Position numbers and translations under genes: made by a program. Positions 1 to 5,557 of a stretch of DNA of 7,209 bases are shown piece by piece. The stretch is from Collinsella sp. AF02-46-1 (GTDB lineage Bacteria; Actinomycetota; Coriobacteriia; Coriobacteriales; Coriobacteriaceae). The DNA is taken from the NCBI GenBank assembly GCA_934876235.1, contig CAKXKM010000068.1, forward strand, positions 1-7,209, written 5' to 3'. Each line of letters opens with the position of its first letter. Position 1 is the stretch's first letter. Under the pieces are notes generated by a model. That model did not search any database. It was not told the DNA's origin and saw only the letters and a program-made list of their open reading frames with translations.

Positions 1-14
1 GTTGCGGGCTCTGG

Positions 15-173
15 TCCCGGCGGCGGCCTCGGCGCTTCGCGCCTGCCGCCTTGGGGGACTTTGGGGCGCGGCCGGCAGCTGTGGCGCGTTGCGCCTGCTG
101 CCTGCGGGGACTTTGGGGTCGTGCGGCAGCTGCGGCGCTGTCGCGCTTGCTGCCTTGGGTGACTTTGGGGTCG
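15..173. repeat. Three imperfect 52-bp tandem repeats, non-coding
   Basis: The decamer GACTTTGGGG recurs at 57-66, 109-118 and 161-170, exactly 52 bp apart. Each copy is preceded by a small GC hairpin, GGCGC-loop-GCGCC: 31-43 with loop TTC, 83-95 with loop GTT, and 134-147 with loop TGTC and a final G-T pair. A TGCYGCCT-like block lies between hairpin and decamer. GCGGGCTCTGG at 4-14 looks like the decayed end of a further copy, so the array probably extends left of the window. The period is not a multiple of three and no frame gives a credible protein, so I read the whole 1-230 stretch as intergenic. Function unknown. Confidence 0.75.
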
Positions 174-174
174 A

Positions 175-205
175 TTGGGGTTGTCTGCACAATTCGCGGT
201 ATTAT
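175..205 (+). promoter_or_regulatory. Candidate promoter of the ogt-type gene
   Basis: TATTAT at 200-205 is a good -10 hexamer 28 bp before the GTG start. The only -35 candidates are weak: TTGGGG at 175-180 with a 19-bp spacer, or TTGTCT at 181-186, which is too close. The possible -35 lies directly after the last tandem repeat. Treat as tentative. Confidence 0.3.
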
Positions 206-232
206 GTTGCGGAGTTTTGAAAGGAGCCGCTG

Positions 233-811
233 GTGGTCACGACGACATTTGCCTCGCCTTTGGGCGAAATCTTGCTTGCCGCTGATGGCCGCGGTCTGAC
301 GGGGCTTTGGTTTGAGGGGCAGGAGCACTTTGGTTCCACGCTTCTCCGGGAAGACTCCGAACATGTTGAAGGCGCCGACGCGGTTTCCGGTACCGGTGGA
401 ATATCTTTGGTGAATCCCGCAAATGGTGCGGCCTCCTCGGTGCTCGAGCGTTCTTGGGCTTGGTTGAATGCTTATTTTGCAGGGCAGGAGCCTCGGTATA
501 CGCCGCCGTTGCATTTGATTGGCACGGCGTTTCAGCGTGAAGTCTGGTACGAGCTGCTTTCTATCCCGCGTGGCGAGGTCGCTACGTATGGCGAGATCGC
601 CCAGCGTGTTGCCGCCCGCCATCGGGTGCCGGGGAACGAGGCACCCGTTGTATCTCCCCGTGCTGTGGGGGCTGCGGTCGCGCGTAATCCCATTTCGATT
701 ATCGTGCCGTGCCATCGCGTAGTTGCCGCCGATGGTTCGCTCAACGGATATGCCGGCGGGCTTGACCGCAAGGAGTGGCTGCTTCGGCTTGAGGGCGCGT
801 ACGAGGAGTAA
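233..811 (+). CDS. ogt: Methylated-DNA--protein-cysteine methyltransferase (Ogt/MGMT)
   Basis: This is a cytoplasmic suicide repair enzyme that moves the alkyl group from O6-alkylguanine or O4-alkylthymine in DNA to its own cysteine. The 192-residue product has the N-terminal ribonuclease-like domain (about 1-95) and the C-terminal DNA-binding and catalytic domain (about 97-188). The active-site motif PCHRV lies at 159-163 with acceptor Cys160. The base-flipping tyrosine matches Tyr119 (ATYGEIA), the arginine finger Arg143 (RAVG) and the active-site asparagine Asn152 (RNPISIIVPCHR). The family end motif GYAGG-RKEWLLRLE is intact. It is about 20 residues longer than E. coli Ogt, through a variable stretch near 40-68 and a short insert near 130-140. 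The GTG start is chosen because GAAAGGAG at 218-225 stands 7 bp before it. The gene appears monocistronic. No Ada-type regulatory domain is present. Confidence 0.95.
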   Translation: MVTTTFASPLGEILLAADGRGLTGLWFEGQEHFGSTLLREDSEHVEGADAVSGTGGISLVNPANGAASSVLERSWAWLNAYFAGQEPRYTPPLHLIGTAFQREVWYELLSIPRGEVATYGEIAQRVAARHRVPGNEAPVVSPRAVGAAVARNPISIIVPCHRVVAADGSLNGYAGGLDRKEWLLRLEGAYEE

Positions 812-840
812 CGCTCGAGCACTTTGCATAACTAGGACGC

Positions 841-870
841 CGTGAAAGGACGAGTCACTGTTCCTTCGCG
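841..870 (+). other. Imperfect hairpin downstream of the ogt-type gene
   Basis: Bases 841-850 can pair with 862-870: nine base pairs including one T-G, with one bulged A, around an 11-nt loop. No T-tract follows, so it is not a standard intrinsic terminator. It may protect the transcript end or mean nothing. It lies in the 228-bp spacer between the ogt-type gene and the response regulator. Confidence 0.25.
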
Positions 871-925
871 CCCGGCATGCGTCAAAGCGCTCGACACGTG
901 CGCCTTAAGTTTGGCTAAGCCACAT

Positions 926-949
926 CCTGCGTATTTAAAAACGCGCAGG
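926..949. other. Small AT-looped inverted repeat
   Basis: CCTGCG at 926-931 is mirrored by CGCAGG at 944-949 around a 12-nt AT-rich loop containing TTTAAA. It lies between a GGCTAAGCC palindrome (913-921) and the direct repeat at 957-975, upstream of the two-component operon. It could be a protein-binding site or part of a second, weaker promoter (TTGGCT at 911-916, TTTAAA at 934-939, 17-bp spacer). The sequence does not decide between these. Confidence 0.25.
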
Positions 950-956
950 TTGAGCA

Positions 957-975
957 GCTAAGGCTGCGCTAAGGC
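957..975 (+). promoter_or_regulatory. Direct repeat GCTAAGGC x2, likely regulator operator
   Basis: GCTAAGGC occurs at 957-964 and again at 968-975, an 11-bp period. It ends two bases before the TTGACG box of the response-regulator promoter. OmpR-family regulators typically bind as dimers to tandem half-sites about 10-11 bp apart next to the -35 element, so autoregulation by the adjacent gene is plausible. A related GCTAAGC lies at 914-920, inside the palindrome GGCTAAGCC. The binding protein is inferred, not shown. Confidence 0.45.
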
Positions 976-977
976 GG

Positions 978-1007
978 TTGACGGTACGCTATCATCGGCA
1001 GTATCGA
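978..1007 (+). promoter_or_regulatory. Promoter of the two-component operon
   Basis: TTGACG at 978-983 is a near-consensus -35 hexamer. The best-placed -10 is TATCGA at 1002-1007 with an 18-bp spacer, which matches consensus only in its first three bases. A weak -10 fits a promoter that needs an activator bound at the adjacent direct repeats. TATCAT at 990-995 is a better hexamer but far too close to this -35. Confidence 0.45.
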
Positions 1008-1039
1008 AACCTGTAGAGCCATGCGCCAAAGGAGCAACT

Positions 1040-1723
1040 ATGAAGCTGATGCTTGCCGAGGACGAACCTGGTCTCTCCCGCGCCCTCACCGCGATTCTTC
1101 AACATAGCGACTACGAGGTTGACACCGCCCTCGACGGCTTGACGGCGCTCGAGAATCTACTCACCAACGATTACGACGCCGCAATCCTGGACATCATGAT
1201 GCCCGGCATGGACGGCATCGAGGTGCTCAAGCGTACACGCGCCGCCGGAAAGCGACTGCCCATCATCATGCTCACGGCAAAAAGCGAGGTGTCCGATAAG
1301 GTCGAGGGCCTGGATGCCGGTGCCAACGATTACCTGACCAAGCCGTTTGCCGCCAAGGAACTGCTTGCGCGTATTCGTGCCATGACGCGTGCCGCGACGG
1401 CAATTGACGCCACGACGCTCAGCGTGGGTAACGTGCGCCTCGACACGGCGGCTTGCACGCTTGTGGGACCCTTGGGCGAGGAGCACCTGGCCAATCGCGA
1501 GTTTCAGCTTATGGAACTCTTTATGCGCAACGCCGGCACGCGCATGCCCACTGAACGTCTGATGCTCGAGGTTTGGGGTGAGGACGCGCCCGAAGGCGCC
1601 AACGTGGTGTGGGTCTATATCTCGTACCTGCGCAAAAAGCTGACGGCGCTTGGTGCCAACGTTGCCATTCGCGCGTCGCGTAACCAGGGCTATTCGCTCG
1701 AGGTTGTCGAGGAAGGCGAATAA
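1040..1723 (+). CDS. OmpR/PhoB-family response regulator
   Basis: This is the DNA-binding output protein of a two-component system, 227 residues, the usual length for the family. The receiver domain spans about 1-115. The acidic pocket is Glu7-Asp8, the phospho-acceptor is Asp51 (ILDIMMPGMDG), the switch threonine is Thr79 (MLTAK) and the conserved lysine is Lys101 (LTKPF). The winged-helix effector domain spans about 126-222, with NREFQLMELF as its entry and WVYISYLRKKL as the recognition-helix region. AAAGGAG at 1028-1034 places the ATG five bases downstream. The kinase gene begins two bases after its stop, so the two are co-transcribed and almost certainly partners. Target genes cannot be named from sequence. 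The direct repeats upstream suggest it controls its own operon. Confidence 0.95.
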   Translation: MKLMLAEDEPGLSRALTAILQHSDYEVDTALDGLTALENLLTNDYDAAILDIMMPGMDGIEVLKRTRAAGKRLPIIMLTAKSEVSDKVEGLDAGANDYLTKPFAAKELLARIRAMTRAATAIDATTLSVGNVRLDTAACTLVGPLGEEHLANREFQLMELFMRNAGTRMPTERLMLEVWGEDAPEGANVVWVYISYLRKKLTALGANVAIRASRNQGYSLEVVEEGE

Positions 1724-1725
1724 GC

Positions 1726-3087
1726 GTGAGCGCGAGCGCGTGGTGCAAGCGCATGACGGAGTGGTTTCACGCCGCCTCGAGTAGTAAGGGGCGGGCTAAT
1801 TCTGTTGACGCATTGGGCCGCCGTCTGCGTCGCAAGTTTATCCTCGTTGCCATGGGCGCCGTGACCGTGGTGCTCACGCTCATCATCGCCGGCATCAACA
1901 TCGTCAATTATTCGCATGTCTGCAAGATGGCCGACGCTCGCCTGGACTATATTCTGGCGGGCAAGGACGGTATCGATTGGGGGGACGAGTCTAAAGCCGA
2001 GCCCGCTAATGGCAAAGATGCCGGCGATAGCCAAGCGGGCGTTCGCATCAGACACTTCGAAGGCATGACGGCGGAGTCTCCCTTCGACACGCGCTACTTT
2101 ACGGTGACGATTGACGCCGGACAGGTTGCCGATGTCAATACGGCCCGCATTGCCGCGGTTGGTGCCAAGCGCGCCGCCAGTATTGCCGCAAGGCTGCATG
2201 CCAAGGGCTGGACCTCGGGCTTCTCTGGCAATTATCGTTATACGACCGACGTCCAGGACGACGAGATCACCTATGTGTTCGTGGACTGCTCGCGCGAGCT
2301 TGCAAGCTTTCATTCGTTTTTGAGCGCGAGTGTGGCGATCAGTTGCATTGGCTGGCTGGCGGTGCTGGCAATTGTAACGGTCGCGTCGGGTGCCGTGATT
2401 CGACCGATGGTCGAGAGCTACAGCAAGCAAAAGCGATTTATTACCGATGCAAGCCACGAGATCAAGACGCCGCTCGCTGTGATCGATGCCGCCAACGAGG
2501 TACAGGAGATTGAGAGCGGCGAGAGTGAGTGGACGCAGAGCATTCACGAGCAGGTGGCGCGACTGACGGCACTTACGGAGCGTCTGGTATTTTTGGCGCG
2601 CATGGACGAGGGCTCGGCGGGCTTTACCATGGCGTCGATCGATCTCTCGGAGGCAGTTGACAAGGCAGCCGCGCCGTTTGAATCGGTGGCGGTCTCGCGC
2701 GGCAAGCGCCTGTCGATGTCGGTCGCGACCGGCGTGCGCGCTCATGCCGATGCTGCGGCGGTGACGCAGGTGGTTGAGTTGCTGCTGGACAATGCCACGC
2801 GCTATGCGAGCGAGGGCAGCGTGATCGAGTTGAGTCTGCGCGCCGTTTCGCGCGGTGCGGGCAAAGGCTCGGCAGAGCTTGTCGTATCGAACGCTGTAGA
2901 CGAGCTGCCCGAAGGCGACCTGGACCGATTGTTCGACCGCTTCTATCGTGCGGACGTGTCGCGCAGCTCCAAGACAGGCGGCTCGGGTGTGGGCCTATCC
3001 GTGGTGCGTGCCATCGCCGAAGCCCATGGCGGCTCCGCTACCGTATCTGGCCACGACCATCAGATCACCTTCACCGTCCGTCTCTAA
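1726..3087 (+). CDS. Membrane sensor histidine kinase, no HAMP domain
   Basis: This 453-residue kinase is the partner of the preceding regulator. A basic N-terminus (about 1-38) leads into TM1 (about 39-60), an extracytoplasmic sensor region (about 63-198) and TM2 (about 199-220). Only some 15 residues separate TM2 from the dimerisation domain, so there is no room for a HAMP domain. The H-box holds the phosphorylated His244 (DASHEIKTPL). The ATPase domain has the N-box LLLDNATRYA (Asn356), the F-box LFDRFYRAD (402-410) and the G2 box GGSGVGLSV (418-426). The G1 box is degenerate: VVSNAVDELPE at 386-396 lacks the usual DxGxG, a variant also seen in related Gram-positive kinases. The GTG start is preceded by GAGGAAGG at 1709-1716. 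An in-frame ATG at 1753 would remove nine residues. The sensor ligand is not recognisable. The stop codon overlaps a hairpin repeat. Confidence 0.93.
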   Translation: MSASAWCKRMTEWFHAASSSKGRANSVDALGRRLRRKFILVAMGAVTVVLTLIIAGINIVNYSHVCKMADARLDYILAGKDGIDWGDESKAEPANGKDAGDSQAGVRIRHFEGMTAESPFDTRYFTVTIDAGQVADVNTARIAAVGAKRAASIAARLHAKGWTSGFSGNYRYTTDVQDDEITYVFVDCSRELASFHSFLSASVAISCIGWLAVLAIVTVASGAVIRPMVESYSKQKRFITDASHEIKTPLAVIDAANEVQEIESGESEWTQSIHEQVARLTALTERLVFLARMDEGSAGFTMASIDLSEAVDKAAAPFESVAVSRGKRLSMSVATGVRAHADAAAVTQVVELLLDNATRYASEGSVIELSLRAVSRGAGKGSAELVVSNAVDELPEGDLDRLFDRFYRADVSRSSKTGGSGVGLSVVRAIAEAHGGSATVSGHDHQITFTVRL

Positions 3088-3126
3088 AACCTGCAAAAAG
3101 GGACAGGTTTGTTTTGGCAGGTTTTA
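3085..3126 (+). repeat. Hairpin repeat element, copy 1; possible terminator
   Basis: TAAAACCTGC (3085-3094) and GCAGGTTTTA (3117-3126) form a perfect 10-bp inverted repeat. After one A/G mismatch the stem continues for four A-T pairs, leaving a 12-nt loop. Its T of TAA is the kinase stop codon. The reverse complement matches the element at 5470-5508 in 32 of the first 33 bases. CAGGTTT occurs twice (3104-3110 and 3118-3124), so the left arm can pair with either. The hairpin ends in a short T4, which may give modest termination after the two-component operon. Confidence 0.75.
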
Positions 3127-3202
3127 TCTGTGCAGACGGCAGCGGAGGCTGGCGGTGATCGGCGCCATGAACGCCACCGACCCAAATAAACGCACCTCTA
3201 AC

Positions 3203-3211
3203 TGCTAAAAT
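3203..3211 (+). promoter_or_regulatory. Extended -10 promoter of the AIM24-family gene
   Basis: TGCTAAAAT at 3203-3211 is an extended -10 (TGn plus TAAAAT, one base from consensus), 42 bp before the start codon. The -35 region around 3183-3188 is AT-rich but does not resemble TTGACA, which an extended -10 can tolerate. This gives the gene its own promoter, separate from the two-component operon. Confidence 0.55.
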
Positions 3212-3252
3212 ATGGACATCGTTGTTCGGCTCCCGAAGGAAAGGAGACGGTC

Positions 3253-3927
3253 ATGCAGTACGAGATCGGCGGAGGGGCTTTCCCGGTTGTTACGTGCAAC
3301 CTTAGCGACGGCGAATCCATGATCACCGAAAGCGGTGCCATGGTCTGGATGACCCCCAACATGGAGATGTCCACCTCGGGCGGTGGTATAGGCAAGATGT
3401 TCTCTAAGGCTTTTTCGGGTGAGGCGTTGTTCCAAAACATTTGGACCGCGCACGGCGATGGCATGATTGCGTTTGGCTCTTGCTTCCCCGGCCGCATTAT
3501 ACCGATCGAGATTGGCCCTGGTAAGAGCTGGATTTTGCAGAAGCGTTCGTTCCTTGCCGCGGAAAGTGGTGTTGAGCTGAGCATCCACTTTAACAAGAAG
3601 GCAAAGACCGGCGTCTTTGGCGGCGAGGGTTTTATCATGCAAAAGCTCACGGGCTCGGGTATTGCCTTTGCCGAGATCGACGGCGACCTAGTTGAGTACG
3701 AGCTTGCTGCTGGCCAGCAAATGATTGTAGATACCGGCAACGTGGCCGGCTTTGAGGAGACGGTGAGCATCGACGCGCATATGGTCAAGGGCGTCAAAAA
3801 CATCATGTTTGGCGGTGAAGGCGTGTTCAACACTGTGCTCACCGGTCCGGGGCGCATCTGGCTGCAGACAATGCCCATTTCCAATCTTGCGGCAGCAGTG
3901 GCTTCGATGACCAACAACAATAACTAA
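3253..3927 (+). CDS. AIM24 / TIGR00266-family protein
   Basis: The 224-residue product is of typical full length for the bacterial AIM24 family (TIGR00266), a glycine-rich beta fold of unknown biochemical role. Family features visible are the opening QYEIGGGAFPVV, ESGAMVWM near 26-33, the glycine-rich GGGIGKMF segment near 43-50, FPGRIIPIEI with QKRSFLA in the middle, and the ending GGEGVFNTVLTGPGRIWLQTMP near 186-208. No signal peptide or membrane segment is evident, so it is probably cytoplasmic. The C-terminus ends in four asparagines. AAGGAG at 3241-3246 lies six bases before the ATG. It has its own promoter and a strong terminator, so it is likely monocistronic. The family is named after a yeast mitochondrial protein, but no bacterial function can be inferred here. 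Confidence 0.9.
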   Translation: MQYEIGGGAFPVVTCNLSDGESMITESGAMVWMTPNMEMSTSGGGIGKMFSKAFSGEALFQNIWTAHGDGMIAFGSCFPGRIIPIEIGPGKSWILQKRSFLAAESGVELSIHFNKKAKTGVFGGEGFIMQKLTGSGIAFAEIDGDLVEYELAAGQQMIVDTGNVAGFEETVSIDAHMVKGVKNIMFGGEGVFNTVLTGPGRIWLQTMPISNLAAAVASMTNNNN

Positions 3928-3941
3928 TCGTGTATAGGATG

Positions 3942-3979
3942 ACGCGCGCGGCGGGCCCGGCCTGTCGTGCGCGTTTTTT
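3942..3979 (+). terminator. Intrinsic terminator after the AIM24-family gene
   Basis: Bases 3942-3950 (ACGCGCGCG) pair with 3966-3974 (CGTGCGCGT), nine pairs with one G-T. The GC-rich 15-nt loop can pair internally, and the stem runs into T6 at 3974-3979. It lies 14 bases after the AIM24 stop and 17 bases beyond the end of the convergent ClC gene. On the minus strand the same hairpin has no T-tract, so it is a clear terminator only for plus-strand transcription. Confidence 0.88.
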
Positions 3980-3996
3980 GGTGGCAAACGCCCTGT

Positions 3997-5241
3997 TTAT
4001 CGGGTGCGGCTGTGCTCCTGCAGCGCATAGATCGACTTATCCATGTTGAACAGGTAGGCCACGACGCAGACAATAAAGAACGTCGGCAGACTGCTAAAGC
4101 CAAAGACCTCGCAGCCAATAAAGATGGGCGCGAGCAGCGTATTGGTGGCGCTGCCAAAGACGGCGGCGTATCCCAGCGCGGCGCAGAGCTCGACGGGCAT
4201 GCCGAGAATCCCGGCGAGTACGACACCCAGGCTGGCTCCGATGGAGAACAGCGGCGTCACCTCGCCACCCTGATATCCTGCGGCAAGCGTGGCGATGGTG
4301 AGTACGAATTTGAGCGCCCAGTCCCAAGGCATGATCGACGCCTCACCGTTGTCACCCAGTGCCGCGGATATCAGGTTGGTGCCAAGGCCGCAGTATCGCC
4401 CCTGCCACAGCGCGAACAGAATCGCCGACAGCGCAAGGCCCATAACGGCAACGCGTATGTAAGGGCTGGGGAGCAGCCGCGCTGCAAGGGTCTTGGCATG
4501 GGCAAGGCACCAGGCAAAAGCTCCACCTACCATACCAAACGCGATACCCAACAACGCCAGTCGTCCAAGACCGGGGAGGTCGAGCGCATACGAGGCGGTA
4601 ACGGCGACCTCAAACTTCTCGAGCCCCAGAGCGCCGGAGGTCATGCTTGCGGCGAGCGAGGCTGTAAGCGCGGGAAACAGCGCGCGGTATTCCATGCGTC
4701 CTGCGACCAGTACTTCGATCGCAAAGACCGTGGCGGCGAGGGGCGTTCGGAAGAGTCCGGCAAAGCCGGCGGCCATGCCGATAAGCAAAAACGTGTTGCC
4801 GGGTTCTCGGAAAGGTAGACGTCGGCCGATCCAATGCGAGACGGTTGCGCCGATCTGCACGGCTACGCCTTCGCGTCCCGCGCTGCCGCCAAAGAGATGC
4901 GTGGCCCACGTGCTCAGCATAATGAGCGGCACCAGACGCGGGGAGATGGCGTCCTCGCGTCCGTGACCTACGTCGAATACTAAGCTCATGCCCCGATCGG
5001 TGCCTTTGCCCCAGGTGAGGTAGGCAAATACGATGGCCAAGCCCATGAGGGCGAGGAAGGGAAGGAGCAGTACGATGTGCTCGTCACGGAAGGCGCCGAT
5101 TGCCAGGAGCACACGACCAAAAAGGGCACTGATGGCGCCAACGATAACGCCGATAGGGATTCCGACGGCGCCCATGAGCACGAGGCAACTATAGGTGTTG
5201 ACCAGGCGTTTAATTCTGCTCGATGCGCTGCTTTCCGACAC
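3997..5241 (-). CDS. ClC-family fluoride/proton antiporter (CLC-F type)
   Basis: This is a polytopic membrane ClC transporter, 414 residues from the chosen start. The gating-glutamate motif is GREGV (122-126, Glu124) within HLFGGSAGREGVAVQIG. Chloride-type ClCs have GREGP there. The first anion-site motif reads RGMSL (Met85) in place of GSGIP. Both changes, with GGEVTPLFSIGASLG and GSATNTLLAP in the C-terminal half, mark the CLC-F clade known to export fluoride in exchange for protons. There are no CBS domains. GTG at 5241-5239 is preferred because GGAGGA lies at 5250-5245, just upstream. The frame remains open to a TTG at 5301, but that extension runs through the terminator hairpin and reads as non-membrane filler. 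Expression is probably set by the attenuator in its leader. It is convergent with the AIM24 gene. Confidence 0.9.
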   Translation of the reverse strand: MSESSASSRIKRLVNTYSCLVLMGAVGIPIGVIVGAISALFGRVLLAIGAFRDEHIVLLLPFLALMGLAIVFAYLTWGKGTDRGMSLVFDVGHGREDAISPRLVPLIMLSTWATHLFGGSAGREGVAVQIGATVSHWIGRRLPFREPGNTFLLIGMAAGFAGLFRTPLAATVFAIEVLVAGRMEYRALFPALTASLAASMTSGALGLEKFEVAVTASYALDLPGLGRLALLGIAFGMVGGAFAWCLAHAKTLAARLLPSPYIRVAVMGLALSAILFALWQGRYCGLGTNLISAALGDNGEASIMPWDWALKFVLTIATLAAGYQGGEVTPLFSIGASLGVVLAGILGMPVELCAALGYAAVFGSATNTLLAPIFIGCEVFGFSSLPTFFIVCVVAYLFNMDKSIYALQEHSRTR

Positions 5242-5250
5242 TTCTCCTCC

Positions 5251-5312
5251 AAAACAAAAAAGACTCCTGCCGCGGCGTGATGCCCAAGGGATATCACGCA
5301 ACAGCAGAAGTC
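5251..5312 (-). terminator. Attenuator hairpin in the ClC leader
   Basis: On the minus strand, 5312-5293 pairs with 5281-5262: GACTTCTGC against GCAGGAGTC, three more pairs, one mismatch, then GCGTGAT against ATCACGC, with a loop of about 11 nt. It is followed by T6 (5261-5256), one G and T4. It stands between the ClC promoter and the ribosome site at 5250-5245, so it must be relieved for the gene to be expressed. Bases 5309-5304 of its left arm are also complementary to 5382-5377 near the predicted transcript start, a possible antiterminator pairing. Confidence 0.88.
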
Positions 5313-5382
5313 ATCAGCAACAAGGCGGTTTAGGGCGACGCGACAGTTTTACTGACGCACCCAACGGAGACAATCATTCCGC
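5262..5382 (-). promoter_or_regulatory. Structured leader, candidate fluoride-responsive riboswitch
   Basis: The RNA from about 5382 to the terminator is about 120 nt. It holds CGGA/TCCG near the 5' end (about 5381-5365), a longer imperfect hairpin at 5362-5333 (GGGTG with CGCCC outside, CGTCAG with CTGTCG inside), then CTAAACCGCC and TGATGAC (5316-5310) running into the terminator's left arm. CGCC, an AAAC-like stretch, a short stem and TGATGAC merging with a terminator is how fluoride (crcB) riboswitches end, and the downstream gene is a CLC-F exporter. Against this, the expected GGCGATG core and a pseudoknot partner for GACTTC are missing from the 5' half. The attenuation layout is seen directly. 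The fluoride assignment is inference. Confidence 0.5.
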
Positions 5383-5388
5383 AGCGGC

Positions 5389-5417
5389 ATCATAGCGGCG
5401 GGCGCGGTTTGGGTCAA
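5389..5417 (-). promoter_or_regulatory. Promoter of the ClC gene
   Basis: Read on the minus strand, TTGACC (5417-5412) and TATGAT (5394-5389) are separated by exactly 17 bp and each has five of six consensus bases. Transcription would start near 5382, so the leader RNA begins just before the CGGA/TCCG hairpin. This is the strongest promoter in the window, which fits a gene held off by attenuation. Confidence 0.75.
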
Positions 5418-5469
5418 ATGGTTGCCTTGGGACAGTCTTGGCGCCCGCCCGCGCCCTCGTTTCCCCATA

Positions 5470-5508
5470 TAAAACCTGCCAAAATAAACCTGTCCCTTTT
5501 TGGTAGGT
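5470..5508 (-). repeat. Hairpin repeat element, copy 2 (inverted)
   Basis: This copy lies in opposite orientation to the element at 3085-3126. The first 33 bases match that element's reverse complement with one difference, T for C at 5485. ACCTGCC (5474-5480) pairs with GGTAGGT (5502-5508), with one G-T, and four A-T pairs continue the stem. The outer arm is shorter than in copy 1 because the right side has diverged. It sits in the spacer between the ClC promoter and the ABC operon, which otherwise holds GC-rich sequence with no gene. Confidence 0.75.
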
Positions 5509-5524
5509 GGGAAATGGGTAATAC
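5498..5524 (+). promoter_or_regulatory. Weak candidate promoter of the ABC operon
   Basis: TAATAC at 5519-5524 is a fair -10, 33 bp before the ATPase start codon. The only thing at -35 distance is the T-rich end of repeat copy 2 (about 5496-5502), a poor match to TTGACA. If used, the repeat element supplies part of the promoter. Confidence 0.25.
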
Positions 5525-5557
5525 TAAAGAGTTATCCGACCAGATGGGAATTAATCG

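Noticed and set aside
15..173. CRISPR array at the left end
   Set aside because: The 52-bp units are similar along their whole length, with no alternation of constant repeat and unique spacer, and no cas gene is present.
2..220. Overlapping 72- and 82-codon plus-strand frames over the left-end repeats
   Set aside because: They translate the 52-bp tandem repeat in shifting frames into Gly/Ala/Cys/Leu-rich strings. The period is not a multiple of three, so no protein repeat is conserved.
813..1039. tRNA or small RNA gene in the spacer before the response regulator
   Set aside because: No cloverleaf, no T-loop signature and no promoter-terminator pair that would bound an RNA gene. The visible features are better read as operator and promoter.
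1690..2745. 351-codon open frame on the minus strand across the histidine kinase gene
   Set aside because: It lies antisense to a kinase with all expected motifs in order. Its product is rich in Arg, His and Asn with no recognisable domain, which is typical of the shadow frame of a GC-rich gene.
3198..3920. 240-codon open frame on the minus strand across the AIM24-family gene
   Set aside because: Exactly shadows a well-conserved plus-strand gene. Its Pro/Ser-rich product has no domain, and no promoter or ribosome site was seen.
3967..4818. 283-codon open frame on the plus strand across the ClC gene
   Set aside because: Antisense to the clear CLC-F reading frame. The product is highly charged, low-complexity and unlike any family, and has no ribosome site.
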